A stretch of DNA of 15,542 bases from JAJXYP01 sp035541855. Its GTDB lineage: Bacteria; Patescibacteriota; Minisyncoccia; UBA6257; 2-01-FULL-56-20. Below are positions 7,061 to 13,879 of the stretch, piece after piece (position 1 is the first letter of the stretch; the number at the start of each line of letters is the position of its first letter). The stretch spans positions 1-15,542 of the forward strand of contig DATKMM010000062.1 of assembly GCA_035541855.1 (NCBI GenBank), written 5' to 3'. Below the pieces are notes generated by a model that was not told the origin of the DNA, made no database searches, and worked only from the letters and a program-made list of their open reading frames with translations. A program made the position numbers and the translations under genes.

Positions 7061-7108
7061 CCTCACCTCCTCTGTCCATAGGCTACACATTCCGACCGGC
7101 CGCGTCAA
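7061..7108 (-). promoter_or_regulatory. Promoter and strong Shine-Dalgarno of the secreted-protein gene
   Basis: On the minus strand TTGACG (7103-7108), a 17-bp spacer and TAGCCT (7080-7085) resemble a sigma-70-type promoter. The expected start near 7073 would give a leader of about 16 nt containing GGAGGTGAGG (complement of 7061-7071), close before the ATG at 7057. The -10 is a weak match; the ribosome site is a strong one. Confidence 0.5.
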
Positions 7109-7123
7109 ATCCAAAACCAGCGC

Positions 7124-7159
7124 AACGGGAAACAGCCGCAAAAGCGGCTGTTTCCCGTT
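7124..7159. terminator. Perfect 16-bp hairpin, possible transcription barrier
   Basis: Arms 7124-7139 and 7144-7159 pair perfectly (AACGGGAAACAGCCGC with its complement) around an AAAA loop. The plus-strand side continues TTTCTCTGTCT, a poor T-tract; the minus-strand side is not T-rich. It lies just upstream of the secreted-protein promoter and may insulate it from the efflux operon. A structured RNA element is also possible. Confidence 0.5.
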
Positions 7160-7162
7160 TCT

Positions 7163-7205
7163 CTGTCTGGCAAGAGCAGTATCCTACCACATGAACGACA
7201 GGCCC
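7163..7205 (-). other. tRNA-like 5' half (remnant or chance resemblance)
   Basis: Read on the minus strand from 7205, the sequence mimics tRNA positions 1-43. T8, A14, G18G19, A21 and T33 are in place. The D stem GTTC/GGAT can form, and the anticodon stem CTGCT/GACAG pairs at four of five positions. The D arm GTTCATGTGGTAGGATAC resembles bacterial tRNA-Gly. No T arm or matching acceptor strand follows; the 16-bp hairpin takes its place. It cannot be a functional ordinary tRNA. Confidence 0.25.
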
Positions 7206-7274
7206 ACTCTGCGTGCCTTGTCATCGTACCAGGCGGATGCTGAAGAAAACCTTAAGGAAAGTTAAAGAATATCT

Positions 7275-7303
7275 AAAAACAAAAACAGCCATAGGCATGG
7301 CCG
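7275..7303 (-). terminator. Terminator downstream of the MacAB-type operon
   Basis: On the minus strand, stem CGGCCAT/ATGGCTG (7303-7297 and 7292-7286, one G-U pair) with loop GCCT is followed by TTTTTGTTTTT. On the plus strand the same hairpin has one A-C mismatch and a TTTTTGT tail, so it may act weakly in both directions. It is about 235 bp past the permease stop codon. Confidence 0.8.
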
Positions 7304-7427
7304 TTTTTGTGCCAGACAGAGATTTTTCGCCCATGATCTGGACGCCGCTCTTCCGTATCATCATACTGCTGGCAAAAGCCGTGTCAAATTTGATTTAATA
7401 ATTTTTTAACCCCAGCGTAGTTTCGCA

Positions 7428-7538
7428 GCCGCCATCCCTCCCGCCTCCGCGAACCCGGTGGAGGCGAGTGAAACCGGCAGCAGCCGAGGCTGCTGCTCGG
7501 GCCGGAACAGGTTCGCGGAGGCGGGAGGGATGGGCGGC
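7428..7538. repeat. Long inverted repeat with nested hairpin at the permease stop codon
   Basis: Arms 7428-7455 and 7510-7538 are complementary over 28 bp except for one extra G. The core CCTCCCGCCTCCGCGAACC matches GGTTCGCGGAGGCGGGAGG exactly. The 54-nt interior holds a second hairpin (GCAGCAGCC at 7477-7485 with GGCTGCTGC at 7488-7496), flanked by CCGG pairs. The right arm ends at the first base of the permease stop codon. No T-tract follows, so it is not a classical terminator. It may be a stable 3' RNA structure or a small mobile repeat. Confidence 0.8.
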
Positions 7539-8785
7539 TACTCGTACCGGAGCGCTTCGATCGGGCTCTTCCGGGCCGCCTGGCGGGCGGGGTAGATGCC
7601 GAAGACCATGCCGGTGAGACTGGAAACGGCGACGGCGGTAATGACGGCGGAAAGAGGGAACGCGAACGTCCACGCGACGGCGAGGACTTTGGCGATCACG
7701 AAATATGCCGCGGCCACGACCATCGCGCCGAGCGCGATGCCGATCACGCCGCCGATGAACGTGATCATGACCGATTCGATGAGGAACTGCTGGAGGATGT
7801 CGCCATCCGTCGCGCCGACGGCTTTCCGCAGGCCGATCTCGCGCGTGCGCTCGATCACGGAGACGAGCATGATGTTCATGATGCCGATGCCGCCGACGAT
7901 GAGCGAGATGGAGGCGATAGCCGTGAGGAAGAGCGTGAGGACGTTCGTGATGTTGCCGAGAAGCGCGAGGACGTCCTGCTGGGTCTCGATCGTGAAGTCG
8001 TCCTTGTTCGGGTCCGTGATGCCATGGTCCTGCTCGAGGATCTGCTCGACCCGCGCCTTCGTGAAGTCGATGGTGTAACTGTCGTTCGCCTGCACCATGA
8101 TGTCGTTGAAATAGTCGGTGCCGAGCATCTGCTTTTGGCCGACGGTGATGGGCACCAGCACGAGATTGTCCTGATCGATACCGAAGGCGCCAGTACCTTT
8201 CTTTTCCAGAACGCCGACGACGCGGAAGGAGATGTTCTGTACGCGGATGAACTGGCCGACCGGGTCCGAGCCGGCGCCGAACAGGGTGTCGGCGAGTTCG
8301 GAGCCGATGACGGCGACATGGTTGAACGCCTGCACGTCCTCGTCGGTGAATGGATAGCCTTCCGCGACGCCGAAGTTGCGGACCGTGAAAAAGTTCGCCG
8401 GCACGCCGTCGAAGGTCACCGTCACGTCGTTATCGGCGAAGACCGCGTCCGCCTGCCCGCGCACTTCTTCCGTGACGGCGGCGACGGACGGGTCGCGGGC
8501 AAGGGCGTCGGCGTCCTGCTGTTTCAGGCTGGTGACGATAATGCCCTGGGCCTGCGCGGGGGACGAGAGCCGGCCGTTGTTGCTCCCGCCCGGGATCACG
8601 ATGATGAGGTTCGAGCCGAGTCCCTGGACCTGGTTCAGGATGTAATCCTGGGCGGACTGGCCGATGGACATGAGGATGATCACGGACGAGATGCCGATCA
8701 CGATGCCGAGCATGGTGAGGAGCGACCGCATCTTGCCGTGCTTCAGGGTCGCCCGCGATGATCTGATGAGGTCCACGGTGCGCAT
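7538..8785 (-). CDS. MacB/FtsX-type ABC transporter permease
   Basis: This 415-residue protein has the MacB permease layout. A membrane helix lies at about 21-43 (after KMRSLLTMLGIVIGISSV), followed by a large extracytoplasmic MacB_PCD domain (about 45-275). Three membrane helices follow at about 282-306, 337-362 and 375-398 (FtsX domain). Conserved pieces are ERTREIGLRKAVGAT (312-326) and the C-terminal ARQAARKSPIEALRYE. It lacks its own ATPase domain, so it pairs with the ATPase encoded one base upstream. Type VII ABC systems of this kind do not move substrate through the membrane. They transmit mechanical force to the adaptor to expel antibiotics, peptides or lipoproteins. The substrate cannot be told from sequence. 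A long inverted repeat begins at its stop codon. Confidence 0.93.
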   Translation of the reverse strand: MRTVDLIRSSRATLKHGKMRSLLTMLGIVIGISSVIILMSIGQSAQDYILNQVQGLGSNLIIVIPGGSNNGRLSSPAQAQGIIVTSLKQQDADALARDPSVAAVTEEVRGQADAVFADNDVTVTFDGVPANFFTVRNFGVAEGYPFTDEDVQAFNHVAVIGSELADTLFGAGSDPVGQFIRVQNISFRVVGVLEKKGTGAFGIDQDNLVLVPITVGQKQMLGTDYFNDIMVQANDSYTIDFTKARVEQILEQDHGITDPNKDDFTIETQQDVLALLGNITNVLTLFLTAIASISLIVGGIGIMNIMLVSVIERTREIGLRKAVGATDGDILQQFLIESVMITFIGGVIGIALGAMVVAAAYFVIAKVLAVAWTFAFPLSAVITAVAVSSLTGMVFGIYPARQAARKSPIEALRYE

Positions 8786-8786
8786 G

Positions 8787-9497
<711 letters not shown>

Positions 9498-9498
9498 A

Positions 9499-11040
9499 TC
9501 ATTGCGCTTTCAATCCGACATTGATGACCTGTTCTCCTGCCGTGACGCCACCCGTGATCTCAACGTTGCCGTTCTCGTCGCGGATGCCGAGGGTGACGGG
9601 GGTCTGCGTTATCTGCCCGTTCTGCAGGACGTCAACATAGGTGCCGCTTACGTTCTGGATGACCGCGTACTGGGGCAGGACCAGGGCGTTCTGGTCGGTC
9701 TTGGCCTGGATATCGAGGTTCGCCGTGAGGCCGCTCTTGATCCGCTGGTCTGCCTGGTTGAACGAGACCTTGACCTCGTAGTCGACCACGCCGCTCAGGA
9801 TCGTCTCCGCGGGGTCGATGTAGAAAACCTTTCCATCGAATGTCTCGCCGGGAAACGCGTCGAAGGTCATCACGACCGGATCGCCGGGCGCGACTTTGCC
9901 GATGTCGGTCTCGGGGACGTACGCGTCAACTTCAAGGTCGCTGGCCGAGATGACCGACGTGACCGTTTGCCCGGCCGTGGCGATCTCGCCAACCTTCGCG
10001 TTCTGGACCGTGACGACGCCGCTGATGGGGGAAACGAGCGACGCCTGGCCGATCTCCACCTGGATCTGCTGGGCGTTCGCCTGGGCCTGCTGGACCGCTG
10101 CCTGCTGGGCGTTGATCTGCTGCCCGGTGGAACCGGCCAGCGTGACGGAAAGCGCCGCCTGTGCCTGGGCCACGGCAGCCCCCTCGGCCGCGATGCTTTG
10201 CGAGGTCGCGCTGATCGATGAGGCGGCGCTTTGGACCTCCGTCACCGCGTTGGCGACATCGGTTTTGTAAGCGGTCGCCGTCGCCGCCGGGAGGTTCACG
10301 TTGTCCACGACCGCGGTCGAGACCGTCGTGAGGAAATTTTCGATGACGTCCAGATGGCTGGCGGCGTCCGTGAGCGCCTGGGCGAGCGTGGAGGTCGATG
10401 CGTCCGGTTCAAGCGCCGCCAGTTCGGCCTGCCAGGCGTTCAGTTCCGCGCTGGCCTGGATGCGCTGGGACTGGGCGTTGTTCACCACCTGGGAATCGGT
10501 GACGGGGAAAGTGAGCTGGGGACTGTTCGTTTCCGCGTTCGTATAGAGCGGCGAGATCTGGTTGCGGACGGCGTCATTTGCTTTGGCGAACGCCGACGAA
10601 ACGTCATTATCGGCACCGGCGTAAGTATTGGCAAGGGTCTGCTGGGCCGCCGCGAGCGCGGTTTGGGAGACCTGGATATTCTGGGGTGTCGGCCCGGCCT
10701 GGAGGTTGGCCAGGGTTGCCTGGGCCGCCGCGACGCCTGCCTGCGCCTGGGCGAGCTGGGCCTGGAGAGAGCTCGTATCAAGCTGCGCCAGCACGTCGCC
10801 GGCATTGACGGTATCGCCGGCCTGCCGGTAGACAGCCGCGATCCTGCCGCCGGTCTGGAACGCGAGGTCCAGGCTGTGCACCGGGGTGGTATTGCCCGTC
10901 ACGCTGACGGTCTCCGTGATGGCGCCCTGGGTGACCGATACGAACTGGTATTGGCTGCCGCCGCGCGACACTGCCCACGCGATGGCCGCCGCCGCGACGA
11001 CCACTACCGCGGCGAAGATGATAATAGTCCTTGTTTTCAT
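9499..11040 (-). CDS. Efflux adaptor (HlyD/MacA family, membrane fusion protein)
   Basis: MacA-like adaptors sit on the outer face of the cytoplasmic membrane and work with MacB-type permeases. The 513-residue protein has an N-terminal membrane anchor (about 5-24). A first half-lipoyl segment (TGGRIAAVYRQAGDTVNAGD) follows, then a long Ala/Gln-rich coiled-coil hairpin, and the second lipoyl half (SLVSPISGVVTVQNAKVGE). Beta-barrel and membrane-proximal parts end at GGVTAGEQVINVGLKAQ. The hairpin carries an insertion of roughly 120 residues, making the protein longer than typical MacA (about 370). If the host is monoderm, as the gene content suggests, no TolC partner is expected. The frame allows a start 12 codons earlier, but ATG 11040 directly precedes the anchor and lies 9 nt after TACAAT. 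It ends in TGA. Confidence 0.9.
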   Translation of the reverse strand: MKTRTIIIFAAVVVVAAAAIAWAVSRGGSQYQFVSVTQGAITETVSVTGNTTPVHSLDLAFQTGGRIAAVYRQAGDTVNAGDVLAQLDTSSLQAQLAQAQAGVAAAQATLANLQAGPTPQNIQVSQTALAAAQQTLANTYAGADNDVSSAFAKANDAVRNQISPLYTNAETNSPQLTFPVTDSQVVNNAQSQRIQASAELNAWQAELAALEPDASTSTLAQALTDAASHLDVIENFLTTVSTAVVDNVNLPAATATAYKTDVANAVTEVQSAASSISATSQSIAAEGAAVAQAQAALSVTLAGSTGQQINAQQAAVQQAQANAQQIQVEIGQASLVSPISGVVTVQNAKVGEIATAGQTVTSVISASDLEVDAYVPETDIGKVAPGDPVVMTFDAFPGETFDGKVFYIDPAETILSGVVDYEVKVSFNQADQRIKSGLTANLDIQAKTDQNALVLPQYAVIQNVSGTYVDVLQNGQITQTPVTLGIRDENGNVEITGGVTAGEQVINVGLKAQ

Positions 11041-11049
11041 GGTATTACT

Positions 11050-11055
11050 ATTGTA
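11050..11055 (-). promoter_or_regulatory. -10-like TACAAT of the adaptor operon
   Basis: The minus strand reads TACAAT (complement of 11050-11055), with nine bases to the adaptor ATG. A transcript starting 6-8 bases after the -10 would be leaderless or nearly so. No clear -35 box is seen. Confidence 0.45.
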
Positions 11056-11085
11056 CCACGTCCGGGGCTTATCCACAGGAGGCCG

Positions 11086-11132
11086 TTGACGCGCGGTATT
11101 TAAGAGGTAGAATAGTTAAGTTACTTAATTAT
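11086..11132 (+). promoter_or_regulatory. Promoter with overlapping palindromic operator, ABC-2 exporter
   Basis: TTGACG (11086-11091), a 16-bp spacer and TAGAAT (11108-11113) form the best sigma-70-type promoter in the window. The expected start near 11120 falls inside the palindrome TTAAG-TTA-CTTAA (11116-11128), whose flanks extend the symmetry to ATA...TAT (11112-11132). An operator at +1 suggests repression. Seventeen of 18 bases from 11111 recur upstream of the sigma-factor gene. Confidence 0.6.
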
Positions 11133-11137
11133 CCACC

Positions 11138-11938
11138 ATGGACGCCATTATAGAGGTCAGGGACCTGGTCAGGCAGTTCGGCGATTTTACGGCTGTCGAC
11201 CGCATTTCGTTCAGCGTGAAGCCGGGCGAGATATTCGCGTTCCTCGGGCCGAACGGCGCCGGCAAATCGACGACGATCAAGATGCTTACCACGCTGCTCC
11301 ACCCGACGGGCGGCACGATATCGCTGAACGGGCATGATCCGGTGCGGGAACCGGAGGAGGTTCGCCGGTCGTTCGGCATCGTGTTCCAGGACCCGAGCCT
11401 GGATGACGAGCTGACGGCAAAGGAGAACATGGAGTTTCACGGCGTGCTTTACGATGTTCCGGCCAAATTGCGCAAGGAGCGCATCGAACAGCTTATGAGG
11501 TTCGTCGAGCTGTGGGACCGCCGCGACAGCCTGGTCAAGGAATTTTCCGGCGGCATGAAGCGGCGCCTCGAGATCGCCCGGGGGCTGCTTCATCATCCGA
11601 AAGTGATCTTTCTCGACGAACCGACGCTCGGCCTTGACCCGCAGACGCGCAATCACATGTGGAGCTATCTCCAGGAGCTCAACAAGACCGAGAACATCAC
11701 GGTCTTCTTCACGACGCACTACATGGAAGAGGCCGCCCGCATCGCGCAGCGGATCGCGATCGTCGACCATGGCAGGATCGTCGCCGCCGGCAGCGCCCGG
11801 GAGCTCATGGCGCAGACCGGGACCGGTTCGCTCGAGGATGCGTTCCTGAAGCTGACCGGCAACGTGATCCGTGAAGAGGAAGCGAGCGGCGTGGACCGCC
11901 TGCGCCAAAGGGCGAAAATGTGGGGAAGGAGGAGATGA
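11138..11938 (+). CDS. ABC-2 exporter ATP-binding protein (DrrA-like)
   Basis: This cytoplasmic ATPase belongs to the drug/polysaccharide-type ABC-2 exporters and has 266 residues. Motifs are Walker A GPNGAGKS (37-44), Q-loop FQDPSLDDELTAKENMEFHG (83-102, typical of the DrrA branch), signature FSGGMKRR (136-143), Walker B VIFLDEPTLGLDP (156-168) and switch His194 (TTHYMEEA). The C-terminus has the short segment GSLEDAFLKLTG seen in this branch, plus a basic tail. Its permease follows after a 91-bp AT-rich spacer. The gene diverges from the MacAB-type operon, sharing a 97-bp control region with a strong promoter and a palindrome. It ends in TGA. Substrate unknown: drugs, lipids or glycans are possible for the family. 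Confidence 0.93.
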   Translation: MDAIIEVRDLVRQFGDFTAVDRISFSVKPGEIFAFLGPNGAGKSTTIKMLTTLLHPTGGTISLNGHDPVREPEEVRRSFGIVFQDPSLDDELTAKENMEFHGVLYDVPAKLRKERIEQLMRFVELWDRRDSLVKEFSGGMKRRLEIARGLLHHPKVIFLDEPTLGLDPQTRNHMWSYLQELNKTENITVFFTTHYMEEAARIAQRIAIVDHGRIVAAGSARELMAQTGTGSLEDAFLKLTGNVIREEEASGVDRLRQRAKMWGRRR

Positions 11939-12029
11939 ATTTCCAATTTCCAATTTTGCAATTTTCCATTGAACCTTGATCATCGAAAATTGATTGAGAA
12001 TTAAAAATTGATAAGTATTGAAAATTACC
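11939..12029. repeat. AT-rich repetitive spacer inside the ABC-2 operon
   Basis: The 91-bp gap between ATPase and permease is made of CAATTTTC/GAAAATTG-type units in both orientations, e.g. CAATTTTC (11959-11966) against GAAAATTG (11985-11992) and further TTGAAAATT near 12018. It contrasts with the GC-rich flanks and contains no gene, no clear Shine-Dalgarno and no T-tract terminator. Confidence 0.55.
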
Positions 12030-12776
12030 ATGAAGACCATTTATATCATGTGGCTGCGGGAATTGAAGCGGTATTTCCGTTCGAAGTCCCGCATGGTAGG
12101 GTCGCTCGGCCAGCCGCTCCTTTTCCTGCTGGCGCTTGGGTACGGCCTTGGTTCCGTTTTTCAGGCCGCCGGCCAGGGTAATTATTTCGACTTCCTGGCG
12201 CCGGGCATTATCGGCATGAGCATTATTTTTACCGCCATCTTTTCCGGCATCCAGCTTATCTGGGACCGGCAGTTCGGGTTCCTGAAGGAAACGCTCGTCG
12301 CGCCGGTCTCCCGGTTCAACATCATGCTGGGCCGGACGCTCGGCGGCGCCACGGTCGCGACGCTCCAGGGGGTCGTCGTTTTCATCCTGGCGATGGTGTT
12401 CGGTTTCCGTCCGTACAGCTGGCTCGCCGTTCCGGTCGTCCTTGTTTTCATGCTGCTCGTCGCGCTTCTTTTTACGGCGCTCGGCACCGGCATCGCATCG
12501 CTCCTCGAGGACATGCAGGGTTTCCAGCTTATCATGAACTTCCTCGTCATGCCGCTTTTCTTCCTTTCCGGCGCGCTTTTCCCGCTTTCGGGCCTGCCTG
12601 CGGTCCTGTCCGGCCTCACGATCATCGACCCGCTTTCATACGGCATAGATTCGTTCCGCGCGCTTCTCGTGAACAGTTCCCACTTCGGCCTCCCGCTCGA
12701 TTTCACGGTGCTTTTCATCGTCACCCTGGCATTCCTCGCCGGCGGCAGCTACCTGTTCTCGAAGATAGAGGTTTAG
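12030..12776 (+). CDS. ABC-2 exporter permease (DrrB-like)
   Basis: This membrane subunit partners with the ATPase encoded upstream. The 248-residue length fits ABC-2 permeases. An amphipathic N-terminus (IYIMWLRELKRYFRSKSRM) leads into about six membrane segments. Family-typical pieces are QPLLFLLALGYGLG, FLAPGIIGMSIIFTAIFSG, DRQFGFLKETLVAPVSR (the coupling region), MNFLVMPLFFLSGALFPLS and IDPLSYGIDSFRALL. ATG 12030 is chosen over a TTG four codons earlier. There is no Shine-Dalgarno at a usual distance. The gene ends in TAG, followed by a 58-bp gap with a promoter for the next gene. With its ATPase it should form a 2+2 exporter. Confidence 0.92.
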   Translation: MKTIYIMWLRELKRYFRSKSRMVGSLGQPLLFLLALGYGLGSVFQAAGQGNYFDFLAPGIIGMSIIFTAIFSGIQLIWDRQFGFLKETLVAPVSRFNIMLGRTLGGATVATLQGVVVFILAMVFGFRPYSWLAVPVVLVFMLLVALLFTALGTGIASLLEDMQGFQLIMNFLVMPLFFLSGALFPLSGLPAVLSGLTIIDPLSYGIDSFRALLVNSSHFGLPLDFTVLFIVTLAFLAGGSYLFSKIEV

Positions 12777-12819
12777 CAACGTATCGGATCGAAGCTTCCG
12801 TTATCTTATCGACCGGCGG

Positions 12820-12825
12820 TATAAT
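12820..12825 (+). promoter_or_regulatory. Consensus TATAAT nine bases before the nuclease-like gene
   Basis: Perfect TATAAT with 9 nt to the ATG at 12835. Initiation 6-8 bases downstream would give a leaderless or nearly leaderless mRNA. No good -35 is visible. Confidence 0.5.
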
Positions 12826-12834
12826 AGGGATGCG

Positions 12835-13521
12835 ATGGTCAAACTCTCCCGTTCGAAGCTTGAGCTCTTCACCGAATGCCAGCGGTGCTTTTGGCTGGAC
12901 GTGAAGCAGGGCGTGAAGCGGCCGCCGGGCTTCCCGTTCACGATCAACAACGCGATCGATGCTCTTCTGAAGGCGGAATTCGACGTGCATCGCGCCAAGG
13001 GGACGCGGCACGCGGCCATGAAAAAATTCAAGATCGACGCGGTCCCGTTCGCGCACGAAAATCTTGACCGGTGGCGGCATAACTTCACCGGCGTGCAGTT
13101 CGGGCACGAGGCGACCGGTTTTCTCGTGTACGGCGCCGTGGACGATCTCTGGGTGAACCCGGCGGGCGAGCTGATCGTCGTCGATTACAAGGCGACCGGG
13201 GCGGAGCATAAGATCCACGATTCTTATCGCCGGCAGATGGAGATATACCAGTGGCTCCTGCGCCGGAACGGTTTCGCGGTCTCGGCGACCGGATATTTCC
13301 TCTTTGCGCAGGTGAACAAGGGGAGGGGATTCGGCAACGGCGAGGCGGCGCTTTCCTTCGACCTCTTCATCGAGCCGCTCGTCGGCGATGATTCCTGGGT
13401 GGAGCATGCGATCACCGGGGCGAAGCGGGCGTACGATAAGGCCGCCGCGCCGGAAGCCGCGCCGGCCTGCGAATATTGCCATTACCGCGACGCCGCGGCG
13501 CACGCATTAAAAAAAGATTAA
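12835..13521 (+). CDS. PD-(D/E)XK nuclease-superfamily protein with paired CxxC motifs
   Basis: This resembles RecB/Cas4-type nuclease domains, which cut or resect DNA. In 228 residues it shows GAVDDLWVN (Asp103/104), IVVDYKATG (Asp117 and Lys119, the D-x-K signature) and RQMEIYQWLL (Gln134, Tyr138, motif III of RecB-like nucleases). Cysteines come in two pairs, Cys15/Cys18 (TECQRCFW) and Cys212/Cys215 (CEYCHYR), placed at the two ends as in iron-sulfur nucleases such as Cas4 and AddB. The spacing is CxxC plus CxxC rather than one plus three. There is no CRISPR array and no cas gene nearby, so a CRISPR adaptation role is not supported. From memory, close relatives are common in candidate-phyla-radiation genomes. 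A second ATG (12830) is out of frame. The biological target is unknown. Confidence 0.85.
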   Translation: MVKLSRSKLELFTECQRCFWLDVKQGVKRPPGFPFTINNAIDALLKAEFDVHRAKGTRHAAMKKFKIDAVPFAHENLDRWRHNFTGVQFGHEATGFLVYGAVDDLWVNPAGELIVVDYKATGAEHKIHDSYRRQMEIYQWLLRRNGFAVSATGYFLFAQVNKGRGFGNGEAALSFDLFIEPLVGDDSWVEHAITGAKRAYDKAAAPEAAPACEYCHYRDAAAHALKKD

Positions 13522-13528
13522 ACAACAT

Positions 13529-13559
13529 TTGCATTACGTTTGCCGACGCCTATGATAAT
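13529..13559 (+). promoter_or_regulatory. Promoter of the coiled-coil gene, close to its ATG
   Basis: TTGCAT (13529-13534), a 16-bp spacer and TATGAT (13551-13556), with an overlapping GATAAT (13554-13559). The ATG at 13564 is 7 nt after TATGAT, so the mRNA is probably leaderless. Confidence 0.45.
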
Positions 13560-13563
13560 AGGT

Positions 13564-13875
13564 ATGGAACAGAAAATTATTTCGGTCATCGGAGAACTGA
13601 AAGACCAGATCGGCCGTTTGTCGGATACGATGGATGCGCGGATGGAGCATATGGAAACTGACATCCGGCGCCAGGGCGTGCTGATGGAGCAGATGCAAAG
13701 CGATATCTCGGCCCTGGGCGAGGAGCACGAGGTTCTGCATGGGCGGATCGACCGTGTCCAGGGCGCCGTTGCGCGGATCGAGGCGAAAACCGACGAGATA
13801 GACGTCCGTCTCATCCGCGTTGAGGCGAAGGTGGTGGATATTGGCGATCGCCTGGCCCTGGTCGAGGTAATATAA
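13564..13875 (+). CDS. Small coiled-coil protein of unknown function
   Basis: This is a 103-residue, highly charged protein with no membrane segment and no cysteine. Heptad-like repeats run through most of it (IGELKDQIGRL, RMEHMETDIRRQ, LHGRIDRVQGAVARIEAK, RLIRVEAKVVDIGDRL), so it is probably a long helical coiled coil, perhaps dimeric or trimeric. In-frame TTG 13540 and ATG 13552 exist upstream but overlap the promoter elements, so ATG 13564 is preferred. It ends 4 bp before the next small gene, with which it is probably co-transcribed. Similar short repeats of this type are often labelled hypothetical; no specific partner can be named. Confidence 0.7.
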   Translation: MEQKIISVIGELKDQIGRLSDTMDARMEHMETDIRRQGVLMEQMQSDISALGEEHEVLHGRIDRVQGAVARIEAKTDEIDVRLIRVEAKVVDIGDRLALVEVI

Positions 13876-13879
13876 GAGG

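Noticed and set aside
7005..7398. Short plus-strand frames in the 7058-7537 gap
   Set aside because: They overlap hairpins and terminators, lack start signals and show no protein-like pattern.
7428..7538. Inverted repeat as a classical rho-independent terminator
   Set aside because: Neither strand has a T-tract directly after the arm, and a proper terminator exists at 7275-7303.
9499..9501. Possible recoding of TGA (Gracilibacteria-type code)
   Set aside because: TGA ends the adaptor, DrrA-like and 13880 genes at the expected family lengths, so it is a normal stop.
12835..13521. Calling the nuclease-like gene Cas4
   Set aside because: No CRISPR repeats, no cas1 or cas2, and the cysteine spacing differs from Cas4.
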